Below, piece after piece: positions 1 through 13,500 of a stretch of DNA of 64,000 nt (the stretch's first letter is position 1; the number at the start of each line of letters is the position of its first letter). The stretch comes from Cornus controversa. Lineage: Eukaryota > Streptophyta > Magnoliopsida > Cornales > Cornaceae. The notes beneath the pieces are model-generated. The model did no database searches. It was not told where the DNA came from and saw only the letters and a program-made list of their open reading frames with translations. Both the position numbers and the translations under genes were made by a program. The DNA is taken from the NCBI GenBank assembly GCA_026545225.1, contig CM048852.1, positions 8,790,501-8,854,500 on the forward strand. Direction: 5' to 3'.

Positions 1-970
1 TTAGCCAAAACTTCTTTAGAGTGTTTCCTCTTGCTAGCAAACTTCTCACCATGTTAAGGATGGTTCTATTTTTCCTCTCCGATACACCATTCTGCTTTGG
101 TGTATAAGCAGCTGTGAGTTCCCTTCGAATACCTTGATCATCACAAAAACCTTGAAAATCTTTTGAGCAGTATTCTCCACCACGATCAATATGGAGAGTT
201 ATGATGGCTTTTCCTGTCTCATTTTCAACATATTTTTTTGAAGCTTTTAAATGCACTAAAAGTTTCTGATTTCTCCTGCAAAACATAAACCCAAGTTTTT
301 CAAGTATAATCATCAATGAAAGTAATAAAATATCTTTTACCCCCATTAGAAGATGGATTTATCGACCCACATTTGTCAGAATGAACCAGCTCCAGGACAT
401 TTTTTGCTCTCCACGACTTTCCTTGAGGGAATGGAGAATAATGTTATTTGCCAACAACACATTCTTCACAAACTTGAGAGGGAATGACAATTTGAGGAAG
501 ACCAATCACCATATTCTTTTGTTGGAGAGTCTTTAATCCACCAAAATTCAAGTGGCCATAGCGAAAATGCCAAAGCCATGAAGTATCTTTCACTTCAGCC
601 ATTAAGCAAGGTTGAGACGTTATCTTCAATGGAAACAACTTGTTTGAACTCATTTGAACAACAACAATCGTTTCTCTTAAAGGATCATAAATCTCACAAG
701 CACCCTTTTGAATAGTAATTATATAACCTTTTTCTTGCAATTGACCAGCACTTAGCAAATTATTTTTCAAGTCAAGAACATAAAAAACATTGGAGATTGT
801 TTCAACAAAACCATTCTTGGTTCTAATATTAATATCACCTTTTCCCATTACATTCACAGTAGAACAATCACCAAAACTCACAGTAGAATGACAGCCTTCA
901 TTTAAATAAGAAAAAGAATACTTACTTGCACACACATGGTTGCTGCAACCTGTATCCACATACCAAATGT
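1..970 (-). pseudogene. copia pol fragment: protease, GAG-pre-integrase and integrase start
   Basis: The minus-strand reading frame begins just after a stop near 970 and shows a protease motif (VDTGCSNHV, catalytic DTG). It continues through the GAG-pre-integrase region (LWHFRYGHLN, then CEECVVGK). Integrase continues below 443 in shifted or broken frames, with a recognisable PKQNGVSERKNRTIL block near 45-105 that contains the third catalytic acid (E of SERKN). The stop at about 970 separates it from gag, and a frame break separates protease from integrase. The window edge removes reverse transcriptase. Confidence 0.85.
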
Positions 971-971
971 C

Positions 972-1868
972 TTACTCAAGTTCCTCATTGACTTGAACAG
1001 CCATCAACAAAGTTTCTACTTCCTTCTTTTCTGCAAAATTTGACTTCTCTCCCTTTTCTTTGTCGTTAGGCAGTTTTGTATAACATTCGGAATGATAATG
1101 ACCGGATTTATGACACCTGAAGCATTTCACCTTAGATCTCTCAAATTGTTGATCACGTCCTCTGTCTCCTGTGCCTTGAAAATTTGAATGATTTTCATTA
1201 GAATTGAAACTTCCATCTATGTTGCCTCGACCTCCCCTTCCTCTTCCTCTACCACTATCCCTTCCTCTAGAATTTGAGAATTGAGTAGATGTAGAAGCCT
1301 TTAATTGCTCATCTAAAGTTGAATTTTGGTTCATCTTTTGTTCATGGACCAATAAGGAGCTCTAGAGTTCATCAAGCGAGAGTGCATCTATATCCTTGGA
1401 TTCCTCAATGGAGCAGACAATATAATCGAACTTTGATGCCGAGGAACGCACAATCTTCTCAACAATAGCCACATCTTCCATTTTTTCACCATGAAATCGC
1501 ATCTTGTTTACTATCCCCATTATCCTTACACAATAGCTAGTGACAGATTCACCTTCTTTCATCTATAGGATCTCAAAATTCTTCCTCGAGGCTTAAAGCT
1601 GTGAATGTTTTACTCTTGATGAGCCTTGATATTTTTTCTTCATTGAATCCCAAATATCCTTGGAAGTTTCTTTGCTAAGAATTGTTTCCAGGATAGATCG
1701 ATCAATGGCCTGGAACAAGTAATTCTTTGCCTTCAAATCTTTTAACTTTAGTCCTTCCAGTTCTGTTTTTTGTGCATCTGTGAGTGTCACATCAATTGCA
1801 GGTGCTGCTACACCAGATTCAATGACATGCCAATACTCTTTAGACCTCAAGAAGTTCTCCATCAGCAT
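972..1868 (-). pseudogene. copia gag (UBN2-type) with CCHC zinc knuckle, broken
   Basis: Three consecutive minus-strand pieces (1868-1593, 1562-1362, 1352-972) together form a copia gag. The N-terminal part has the MENFLRSKEYWHVIESG block of plant copia gag proteins. The middle part is a UBN2-like helical region. The last part is rich in RGRGRGG and carries CFRCHKSGHYHSEC, a C-X2-C-X4-H-X4-C knuckle. Stops or frame changes near 1565 and 1355 separate the pieces, so no intact protein is made. Confidence 0.85.
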
Positions 1869-1941
1869 GCTCCAATGGTCTTAGTGACCATCAAAACGTG
1901 GAATGACAGTTTTCAGAAGTCATTTGTGCACTGTTGTTCTT

Positions 1942-1954
1942 GGCTCTGATACCA
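1942..1954 (-). other. primer binding site, initiator Met-tRNA type
   Basis: On the minus strand the sequence reads TGGTATCAGAGCC, complementary to the 3' end of plant initiator methionine tRNA. It lies one base inside the LTR end, as expected for copia elements, and fixes the LTR boundary. Confidence 0.9.
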
Positions 1955-1955
1955 T

Positions 1956-2264
1956 TGATACAAAATTAGGATAAAAGCAAAAAAGGCGTATAGGAATTGT
2001 GTAGCACTCATATTATTCATTGATAAAAGACCTATATATAGGCTTTACATCAGACTTTCATCAAAACACTTCCTCCACTAACATTAGCAATAGCCACAAC
2101 TCCTATAAAATACATCAGAACAATTCCTTCACTAACTAACCACAAATTCAACAAATTCAAGTAAATAAATGCCTAAAGATTTGGACAAAATAACAAACTA
2201 CTAATGACTAGAGCTTCCAATAAATAATACGAAATAAAACATTTAAATCTTAACATTACTGACA
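1956..2264 (-). repeat. 5' LTR of the edge-truncated copia element
   Basis: About 309 bp beginning TGTCAGTAATG and ending TTTTGTATCA on the minus strand, directly abutting the primer binding site. A TATA-like TATATATAGG lies near 2033-2042. The outer boundary is set by the TG..CA ends; the partner LTR and target duplication lie outside the window. Confidence 0.75.
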
Positions 2265-3420
2265 GGATGGTGTACGTCGGTTCGACGCGTCTTATGGCAA
2301 GGTGCCGGTCGGGTACACTTCGACAATCAAATTAGTATTTATAATATAAACCGAAAAGTACTTCTGTAATTAATATTGCGTACCTTTTCATGTGTCAGAC
2401 TCTCCTTTTTATAGAAAAGTATATTTGGTAGTCGTATTCTAGTGGTAGACCCTTTCAATTACCTTCTCCAATTCAAATTAGGAGATTATTATCTTTCTTT
2501 TTTTTTTATAGAAAAGTATATTTGGTAGTCGTATTCTAGTGGTAGACCCCTTCGGTTACCTTTTCCAATTCAAACTAGGAGATTATTATCTTTCAACTGT
2601 AGGTTATCTTATCAATTTGGCTCATTTGTCCTTTGGACTTCTTGTAGAATAAATCTCCGATATCAATAATTATATATTTAATTTATATCTCACTTCCCAA
2701 TCAACTGCATCTAGCCACTTTCTAATTAAATTCGATTTAGTATGTATTAAGAATTAAAAAATTAAGAAATTAGATGAAAATTCAAAAGATCATTCAAGCG
2801 CTTTTTCATGTGGTTAAATGGTTAATACAAAAGTTGATATGTATTATTTTAAAAGTTGCTTATGTAATACATATATATATATATATATAGATATCTTGTA
2901 GTGGAACTAAGAATGTTTGTAGGTTTTGAGGATTGAAGAGGGATGGAATTGACTTTGTATTTATTTAGCATTATTATTTTGTTCACAAAACCAACCAACC
3001 GAAGTAGATAAAAATATTTTAGAGTCAAGTGGGGGAACTTTGTGGTCATTTAGTTGCGTCATCATTTTCAACAGAACTGCTATGAATTGTGACTGTCTTA
3101 TAAACAGTAATTGACTATGGTTGCTTTGGCTGCAATGAATGACACAATTGGGTTCCGAGCAATCTAATTGATATGCTTGTAGGTTGCTTTGGCTGCAAAA
3201 CATCTACAACATACCATAATCATACCACATCAACTGTATAGTGGCCTAGAACTGGAAAATCCCAGGAAAAGAGATAAGTTGACATGTATGAGGAACTAGT
3301 AGAAGATTCAAGTCCCAATTATCAAAACAACACTCCTAGGAGGAATGTAGAAGGAGCTGCCTCCAAACATGAGCAGAAGTAGCATTTAACAAAAAAAAAA
3401 AACATAAGGGTTCTTTAACC
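2265..3420. other. 3' flank of the SSL gene, no coding region seen
   Basis: AT-rich spacer between the copia LTR and the gene's stop codon. It holds a 97-bp tandem duplication (2411-2594) and an (AT)n run (2871-2889). A minus-strand AAATAAA-like signal lies in the 2955-2965 stretch, but the true polyadenylation site cannot be fixed. Short open frames here resemble nothing recognisable. Confidence 0.5.
2411..2594. repeat. 97-bp direct tandem duplication
   Basis: The block starting ATAGAAAAGTATATTTGG at 2411 recurs at 2508 with only a few substitutions, through GGAGATTATTATCTTTC. It may be part of an old LTR; no coding content. Confidence 0.85.
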
Positions 3421-3823
3421 TCAGTCCAACTGGTAAACTGCAACAAACGGCATCAAGACGCTCCCCATCCACAGCTTCCCGTCCTTCTCCTCCACTTCAC
3501 TAACTGCTTTAACGACCTTCCCTTGACTGTCCTCCAATACCTGCAAGAGCTTACCCTCTGGGCTGTACTTCACAACTACTGCATGGGGTAGCCCCCCAAT
3601 GTGGAGCAGGAACTGAATCTTTGCTGAGATCGGAAGCTTAAGCAGGAATTTCCGAATTTTCGGGTACTTGGAAACTAGATAAGTGTACATGGAGCGGCGA
3701 CAGTGGATCGCTACCCAGAATTCACCTCTTTCATTCGTTCTCACATTGTCAGGAAATCCTGGTAGAACCGCCATTACTTCAGATGTCCCTGCTTTCTCAC
3801 CTTTCAACCAGTACTTCCTTAAT
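3421..3823 (-). CDS. SSL3: SSL exon 4 (C-terminal third, stop TGA)
   Basis: The acceptor reads TGATGCAG followed by the exon; its first base completes the split arginine codon. The exon encodes [15 protein letters not shown] onward to the end FVAVYQLD. It contains the last propeller blades. It is separated from exon 3 by a 17.4-kb intron. Confidence 0.92.
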
Positions 3824-4350
3824 CTGCATCATCATACATAATGAAACAAGGTATCAGAAAATGAAGGTTGATTACCTAAGGTTACTTCCCAGGGTTAAGG
3901 ATAAAAATGATTACTGATGGCTGGATTGTGGCACATATCCTCCACAAATTCCCGTACAATTGTTGCTTTTCAATATTATAATACCATCTCGTTTAGAGTT
4001 GCTCAGTTTTTCCAATAACATACATGATTAACTTTGTCAATAATGTGATTGCAACAAAAAAGATCACATTTATTGAATAACAGCAGAATTTGCATTTTCT
4101 GGGATGACTTCAAAGTTGATGTCAACCCTACTGTATTTGCATGATCAATGGCAGACAAATAACCACAACACAGATATACCTGTCAATAGATTGGATTTTG
4201 ATCCGAATCCAATCCGATAACTCAGACATAAATTGAAACATTTAATCTGATAACCCATTAGCAATCCAAATCCAATAATCCGTAAGCTAAACAAACTGAA
4301 TATAGATTATGGTCGATCTGATCTAATAACAATCCAATCTGATATAATGT

Positions 4351-4392
<42 letters not shown>

Positions 4393-4903
4393 CTAATGTT
4401 ATAATTTGCAATATTTACATACTATTAAAATGTTGTTTATCATTATTTTTTTCTTCTTCCCTCTCTATTTTCTCTCTCTTTATTATTTTTTTCTCTTTAC
4501 TAAAAAGTCAAATACCAATTTTCTACTCTTTTTTTTGTTTATATTATATCTTTTCCGCCTTCTTCTTCTTTGTTTTTAAATCATTGTTTGCTAATCTCTT
4601 TTGATATTAAAATTTTGGAATAAATTACCTTGACCTCCCCTGAGGTTCGGGCTAATCACTCTCGGATTAAACTTCTGGAAAAAAAAGGGTCAACATTTCC
4701 TGAAGTATGGTGAAATCACAATCAACCCCAACTCCATTAAAGCACCATCAATGCCGTTAAGACAATTATTTTCAAATATCAAAAAATGCCCTTAGTTGCA
4801 ATGAAATGACAAATTTAACCATATATCTTTTTTAATGACTGGTATATAATTCTATAGTTCATTTATTATATTACAACATATATACACATGTCCTTACCAG
4901 ATA

Positions 4904-4938
<35 letters not shown>

Positions 4939-7900
4939 TACGACAAATAGCTATGAACCAAGCACAATCATAAAACACGACAGAAAATGAGCCAAGCACC
5001 ACACATAGAACACAAGAATTTATGTAATTCGACGTTGTGCCTACGTCCACGGCAAAAATCCGGCGAAAGTTTTCATTATACGAAAACCAGGAGATTACAA
5101 GTTTTAACCCCCAAACCCTAGCACTCTCTCTCTCACTCTCTGCAATTTTTAGTGTTTTTTCTTAATCCCACTCCAAACCCTAGATGCCCTTCTATACTGG
5201 GCTATAAGAAAGTTCTAATCAAGGTCCAAAACCCGCAAGCGAAAAACAGGTCAAAAAATTTTCCCTGAACCCCGTGGTCATGGGCCTCAGAAAGCCCATT
5301 TTTCGGGTCGCGACAAAATTCGGACCACAACATAACAAATCTCCACCTTGGCTCGAATTCTGCCAAGCTCCACAATCCCAGCTACTCCTTTCACCTCCTT
5401 TGCATGCCCCTAGAACTGACTTCTTGAGTACCGTCATTTGATAATTGGGATGAGACTTCTCTGAGCTTTTTTGTGCATGCTTTTTTATCATGAACATGGG
5501 CAAAACTTGAAATTGATTGGGATTTAAGAACCTAAAATTCAGTATTGGCTAGATTAGAAAATTAGGGGTTTTCTTGATTTGGTGGCAGAGACTGGGGATT
5601 TCAAGATCTGGAGGTTGAAGATAAAATATTCTCAACACATTATCCAGGCTAACGAAATTTTTGGAAGAAATATAAGTAGACTTGAAAATTTTGCTTCTTT
5701 TGCAGGTGTCAAATATGTGTTATTGAAAATTTGGAATCCTTCTTGGGCAACCAAATGGAGCATTCCGTCAATTGGTCCAAACAAGTTCCACCACTGGATA
5801 AACCAACAGGGAAATTGATTGATTCCTCATTTGGAAGAGAAAAACCATGAAGTGCTGATACTGGTTATTTTGAAAATAAAAGGCATTGTACCATACTTGT
5901 TAATAATCATGATTATTGTATCGAGAATGGTTGAATGGTTGAGAAAATTATCGGAAAGTATTGGGGCTCATTTTCTAGGAAGAAATAATATGGACTTGCA
6001 GGATACGACATTTGGAATAGGACACTTGATCCATGCCATTTTTGCTTTGAATGTGGGTCATTTTCTTGAAGGAATTGTCATCCTTGTGCTTGATAATATG
6101 ATTCTTTTGTAGTTGGTCTTATCCCACTCATTTCCCTTACAAAAATTCTCTTGTAAGAAAATCAGGAAGAGAGTTCAAGTCACCCTTGATATATTCAACA
6201 TCAAAATAAAAAACGGATAAAATCACTTGCAATTGTGCAAATTTTTGTTTTGAAACAATATTTTGGACATCTTTCCAGAAAACATATTTTGCAGCTTGAC
6301 AATCAATTTGCAGTAAAAACTTTAAAAAGATCAGCTTGAAAAATTTTGAAATACACAATACAATAGATAAAATTTCTATTGTAAAAGTAGAATACTTGCT
6401 TTGCCACCATAACCAATGTTAGGCTGATATTACTACAATCTTAAAGGCTTTGGGGTCAAGAATCCGTGACCATGGAATTTTCTTTACTTGTTTTTTAATT
6501 TGTTGAACAATTTAGGTATGTTGACTGTGAAGGAAAATGGGCTTTAAACTTGGGAAGAATGGAAGCCTTGAATTATGTAGAACCATGAACCTTTAAAAAA
6601 TTTCCATGTATGTGAATGAAGCTATTCTAAGAGATATAGAACCATATACCTCGAGGGATATTGTATAGTCCCTACTTTGAAGACACATTAGATGATGGTG
6701 GATCCTTCAAGCTCTTCCTCCCTTGAACTCCTTCTCTAATGGCTCCTTGAATTTCCAAGTGCTTGCCCCAAACAATCACCACTATGACCTTCTTGATGAA
6801 TTCTCTAAGCCAAAACTTGCAGGAGTCTTGAGAGAGATAGTGAATAGCCTTGAGAGTGTACAATGTCCATGTAGAGAGAGGCTCTCTAATAAGGAAGATG
6901 ATGAGTTAATACACTAGGGTTTATAACCTCATATTTATAGACAAATCATTGAATGACAATATCACTCCCTACACTCTCTTGGACTGCCCAAAGCACTCTC
7001 TACACCCTACTCACTAATTCCACTTCATCTTGCTTAACACTCATCCATGGACTAGTAGTGAAAATCTTATTCGGGCCCAAACTATCCTTGGCTCCAATGG
7101 GCTATTAATTGACCAAGTTATCTAATGACCCAATTCAAATAACCCATTAACCATAACTTAACTCCACTATATAAATCTGGTTGCACTCCAATTTGAGAAT
7201 GATTAAGCTACCATGTTAATTTACGATATTACCCATCTGTGCACAATTGACTATTGGATAAATAATTACCATCAATCCAATTCAACAATTGACTCTTTAT
7301 TTTGCCTCCTTGATTATTTCCGTTTGATCACACAAAAATTCCTTTAATAAAATAATACATATATTTGATAAAAAAATTTTAAAAAAATCCCTGAATTGAT
7401 AAATATATATTTAAAACCATTATATCAAAAATCCACCGATCTCTCGGATTTACCGTGATCAAACTAATCAAGCCAAAATACATGTGATAGCATAGATGCA
7501 ATCTTGAGAGTGTTCCAATACTCATAATCAATGACTAACCAAAATACCCAAGTCTTAGGCCATAGGGCCCACAAAGCAACCACTAACCAAGTGCAAGAGT
7601 TCATTCCTCTCTCATGCTTGAGAGCCACATCACCATAACACTGATAAGGAGTAATTGTTGTGATGGCTATCGCAATTTCTCTACTTATTGTCGATCCGGT
7701 TCAATTCTTACTTAGATAGAGAGTCCATCTTCTATCACTGAATTTGAACATATTTATGATAATGCAATATCCGTGATTCATATAATCTCCACATGAACAC
7801 TCATAAAAAAAACATATATAAATCAGGGCATAGTCAAAGGGACAACCACGATTCATCACATGAATCGACCAATACATTGCATTCACCATATGTATATAAA

Positions 7901-10004
7901 GCATTTAAAACCACATATTCTATTAATAACCAATGTCTATCACAACCCAATTAGTGCTATGTAGGGCATAAAATCCCAACAGACTAGACCATGGTCGAGG
8001 ATTCTTTTGTAATCATTGGTACAATGGTTAACATAATTGCTGCCAACCCTTGTAACAATATCTTGATTACAAACTGCTACTGCTATGAAACTATTGTAAA
8101 ACTGACTATGGCCTACGTCCACACTACACAAAGCCCAGAGGGCTACATCACTTTTATTATATTCTCTCTTAGTTTTGTGTACAATGACCACCTTTATTTA
8201 TAAGTGAGAGAATACAAGTGATAAATATGGAAAATACAGCGTTGGAGGATTCTTAAAATCAATCCCATAAATCACTCCTATCAATATTCTATCAAGGTTT
8301 AAATCACTCCTATCGTGATAATTTCCAACAATAAGAATAATGATTGTTTTGATACAAATATCTTGATTCAAGGGGATGATCTCAATTGTATGCAGGAAGG
8401 ATTAGTTCCAATCCAATATTTTGAAAAAACTACTAAGTCATCAATCTATCCACAAAAACCATGACATCCTCCACTGATCTATCTACCTTGAACCCAAAAG
8501 AACCAGGAAGTATAAAGAATTTCAAAGCCCTAATAGGTGTCTCCTCCCCTTCGAGGATCTCATATTCCTCTCACCAAATCCCCCACCACAAGCAAAGAGG
8601 GGTCACTCTTCAAGCATCTCGAACCTACTTCCCCACTATACATCCTCTCCAAGCTTCAAGCATACTCCTCATGGAAAATGGAAACACCCAACTAACACCA
8701 AAGACGGCCAAAAGCAAATCTCAACCCTCCCGAGCCACTAAACAATAAAGGAGAAGGTTCAATGACTCCTCGTCTCCCTTGCACATGCAACACCAGTTAA
8801 CAATGATTTGCCTCCTCTTTAGGTTGTTGACGTCAAAATCCTCCCCAAAATTGTCGCCCAGCCGAAAAAATCCACCTAGCAATCTCCAATAGAAAGAGCA
8901 GACCTCAAATCTCCCTGAGAATTAGCCACCCAGGCCCACTCATCCTCTCCCTCCCCAACAATCTGTTGTCTGTGCAACAAAGTCAAAAACTAAACAAAGT
9001 CCTCCACCTCCCAATCTTGAAGATGCCTTGTGAACTAAACATTCCAAACCAAACTCCCACTATCGAGGTGATAGAATTTGTTCAACCTAATCCAATGAAG
9101 ACTCGAAAAGGCTCCTGCAAGTGGTCTCTCTTCACACAAGTCATCCACCCAAACAAAATATTTCTCCCACTCTTCACCCTAAAACGAATGTGTTTGGAAA
9201 ATTCATCCCTCCCTTTTGGATGCCCTTCCACACCCCCACCCCTACTGGAAACCTCAGCTCCATAAAGCACCATCCACCCCTACTTTTACTAACTTCAACT
9301 CTTGGGCCAATCCATCCTCTAAGCCCAAACCATAACTACTCAAATTCAGCAAACTCAAACCAACCACACAACTTCCCCATATATATATATATATATATCA
9401 CCAACTGATATATGCAAACACCCACAAGCTTCGGCACCTAGCAGGATCACCTCAAAGACCCATATTCAAAAGTCTAATGCCATGCATATCAATCCACAAC
9501 AAGTATACCAACTTATAGATAAATTAATCAATTCATCCATATATATATACACTACCCAAATAAGTAACCGTATAAAACAAAATGCAGAAATATGTATATC
9601 TCATTATATATAAACATTTAAGTGCTCCAACATTATTAGTTTACATGCATTGATAAAAATATGTAAAATACCCACAAGGATTACACATATGCAACACTCC
9701 TATAATTACATGCATAAAGGATTTCTCTACAGCACTATATAATATATAGAACTATATACATATACACATGCATCAATTTATTTACACTCATAATGAAGAT
9801 CTCCAAAGAACACCTAAGTCTCATGCAAGTATCATCACATTAATGGCAACTCAAACATATCAATTAGTAGCTATATATATCAATCTATATATATATATAC
9901 AGCCCAAAGACAAATCAAGCAACTATCAACCTCAGGATCCAGAATTTATTTCCACCAAGACTTAATCTAGAATTTTAATCATGTTCATATACATCTATAT
10001 CCAT

Positions 10005-10040
<36 letters not shown>

Positions 10041-10472
10041 GCAAAGGCAAGATTCAACTTGCCTGGTTGAGTATTCTTCTCCTCCTCTTCTCTTTCTTCT
10101 TCTCTTTCCTTCTTCTTCTTCTCTCTTTCTCTATCTAGTTGTGCCTTCTTCTCTTTCTCTCTCTTCTACCGGAACTTCTACAACCTTTTCTCTCTTTAGT
10201 CAATACTTACAATTCTAATATTTTGAAAAGCAACAAAACTTTTGTGAGAAGCTTGAGGTAACCCATAGTTTACAAGGCTGACTAAATGGGCACCTGTTGC
10301 CCATGCACACCAATTTGTGCCACATGTTGCCTTTTCTTGCTTTTCCTCTTCTATCACAAACACATAAGTATAAGAGAGTTGTATAGCAATATTGGACTGG
10401 TCAAGGCTAGTCAAAGGAATCCCACGTGACAACTCAATTACATGCATTAGAGAAACCAATACTGCATCTCTA

Positions 10473-10529
<57 letters not shown>

Positions 10530-13500
10530 CTACACTTATAGCACTACAAACTCCTAAAATTACATTTGAATCCAAAAAGAATAAAGGCAAAAAGAAATCC
10601 TATTTTAAGGATGTTACATTCTACCCTCCTGAAAAGAAATTTCATCCTCGAAATTTTGAAATCATCGAGTCTTCCTAGTTCAAAACAATTACCACCACAG
10701 TCATCAAACATAACATTAACTTTGAAAGCAATTTCAAACATCAACTAAAGTGAATCCAACAACATTATCCAATAGTATCAAACATGCACAACTTTTGCTA
10801 CCATAAAAAATTAAGGATAATGTCAAGAGTTTGATGCTTGGCTACTTTTGTATTCTAGTTCTTCCGGGTCAGTCTCAATCTCATACTCCTCCTTGACCCC
10901 CCGAGTGTGAGTTTTCGACTCTTCTGAACTTATTTTGTATAGTTCAGAGTCTCGTTTGGACCTTTGGTTGACACTAGACTCACTGCGAGTGCTAGGTTCT
11001 TGTTTGGGGTCCTCTATTATAGGTCTTGGTATATTTCGCCTACACAATGGCAGAAAATCTTGAACACAAGCTACACTCCTCTTTTGAGCGTAAGTCGAGG
11101 TTGGCTTGGGTGGGAGAGAGTGTATACTTGTTATCTTCCTTAGCTACGGAGATTCGCTTACCCTTCCCCAAATTTCCACCTTCCATCTACGTAATCATCA
11201 ATCTCAGAGGATTATAAGGAAATAATGAGAGGTATGCAACATTCAACTACCAGTCTTTCATTGTGCACATCTATTTGTATATAAATACACCTTCATACAA
11301 CTCAATCTATATACAAACATCCTTGTGTACAAATGTACATAAACTCACTGCATCATAACTTACAATCCAATCAATCAACGGGAAAAAAAAATACCTTATC
11401 AATGATTTGATCAATATCATACAATTATCATAATTGTTTCTTCCAACTCTCCTTAGTGCAATCTTTAGTTTCAGAAAATCACCCAAATATCTATATATAT
11501 ATATATATGTATATATATAGTTTATTCATAGATATGTAGTATTGGTTTCTCTGATGCATGTAATTGAGTTGCCACGAGGGATTCCTTTGACTAGCCTTGA
11601 CCGGTCCAATATTGCTATACAACTCTCTTATACTTATGTGTTTGTGATAGAAGAGGAAAAGCGAGAAAAGGCAACATGTGGCACAAATTGGTGTGCATGG
11701 GCAACAGGTGCCCATTTGGTCAGCCTTGTAAACTATGAGTTACCTCAAGCTTCTCACAGAAGCTTTGTTGTTTTTCAAAATATTAGAATTGCAAGTATTG
11801 ACTAAAGAGAGAAAAGGTTGTAGAAGTTCTGGCAAAAGAGAGAGAAAGAGAAGAAGGCACAGCAGATACAGAAAGAGAGAAGAAGAAGAAGAAGAAGAAG
11901 AAGAAGAAGAAGAAGAAGGAAAGAGAAGAAGAAAGAGAAGAGGAGGAGAAGAATACTCAACCAGGCAAGTTGAATCTTGCCTTTGCATTTCTATATATAT
12001 ATATATTTATTTATGATCATGGATATAGATGTATATGAATATAATTAAAATTCTGGATTAAGTCTTGTTGGAAATAAATTCTTGATCCTGAGATTGAGAG
12101 TTGCTTGATTTGTCTTTGGGCTGTATATATATCTAGATTGATATATATAGCTACTAATTGATATGTTTGGGCTGTCATTAATGTGATGATACTTGCATGA
12201 GACTTCGGTGTTATTTAGAGATCTTCATTGTGGGTGTAAATATATTGATGCATGTGTATATGTATATAGTTATACATATTGTATAGTGCTGTAGAGAAAT
12301 CCTTTATGCATGTAATTATAGGAGTGCTGTATATATGTAATCCTTGTGGGTATTTTACATTTTTTTTTATCAGTGCATGTAAACTAATAATGTTGGAGCA
12401 TTTAGATGTTTATAGATACTGAGATATACATATTTCTGCATTTTGTTTTGTACGGTTACTTATTTGGGTAGTCTATATATATAAACTGAGGTGATCCTAC
12501 TGGGTGTCGAAGCTTGTGGGTCTTTGCATATATCAGTTGGTGATATATATATATGGTGAACTTGTTTGGTTGGTTTGAGTTTGCTGAATTTGAATAGTTA
12601 TGGTTTGGGCTTAGAGGATGGATTGGCTCAAGAGTTGAAGTTAGTAAAAGTGAATGAGTCAGTGAATTGGGCTTGGTGAACTGGACGGGCCGAAATTAAA
12701 AATAGGCCCAATAACATTTAAATGAGATAAATGGTTGGCTTGAGATGGACTGGGCTGAAGTTATGGACTGGGCTTGAGTAATTAAAAGAATATGGGGTTA
12801 AGTAACATTCTTTTGGGCCTATAAAATATTATCTCAAATATATGTTTTTGATTTTAATAAGGTTGCTAAAGGTTTAAATTGGAGAAGAATGTTTGGGGTG
12901 CCATAAATTATGTAAAGATTTTCGAAATTATATGTTTATGCATAATAGAGCTTGTTATGTAGAAATAGTTGGTCCTAATGATCAAAACCCGACATGCGAC
13001 GCTTGAGCATAATGAACGCACACAACTCGCTTATTTAATATTAAATTTGAAAAAGCATTTAATAAATTATAAAAGATTGTATGTTGGTATAAAGAACGCT
13101 CGATTTCCTTTCGTTTCAATTTAGAGAAAATTGGAGAAAAAAATCCTTTAAGCTCTAAAAATTACGAAAAAACTTAGAGTGGTACATTTTGGCATAATAA
13201 ACTTTTTTTTTTTTTTTTTGGTAATGGCATAATAAACTTAATTATGCTAAAATAATTAAGTTTAGAAAGGATTTAAGTGGTGAAATCCTAAAGTGATTAA
13301 TTAATGTGATTAGTGTTCACATTAAAAGAACGATTGGAGTTATTAAATGCGGAAAGCATTTGGTAAATCCTAAAAGCTTGAAATCTTGAAAATAAGATAA
13401 AATTTCTAAAGAATTTCTGAGGTATGGTTAGGGACCTACCTATGGGGTGTGCACTACCCTTTTGTTATGGCCATTGGGCGAAGCGGGCCCTTATTGTGTG

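Larger units (their letters stand above)
1..2264 (-). mobile_element. Ty1/copia LTR retrotransposon, truncated by the window edge
   Basis: Read on the minus strand, this stretch gives a 5' LTR, a primer binding site, gag with a CCHC knuckle, an aspartic protease and the start of integrase, which is the copia order. It runs off the left edge, so reverse transcriptase, RNase H and the 3' LTR are not visible. Several in-frame stops and frame changes break gag and the gag-pol join, so this copy is not autonomous. It lies downstream of the strictosidine-synthase-like gene in the same orientation. The clade looks Tork/Tnt1-like from the gag and protease style; this is an inference. Confidence 0.9.

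Noticed and set aside
5579..6112. Plus-strand open frames of 79 and 97 codons
   Set aside because: They lie opposite the pararetrovirus relic, start and stop without family similarity, and the minus strand explains the region better.
10196..10459. 87-codon frame conserved in both inverted arms
   Set aside because: It lies inside LTR sequence and is shared because the arms are duplicates. It has no recognised domain and no independent evidence of selection.
11735..12016. Glu/Arg-rich 93-codon frame and its Ser-rich antisense
   Set aside because: Both are translations of a (GAA)n microsatellite.
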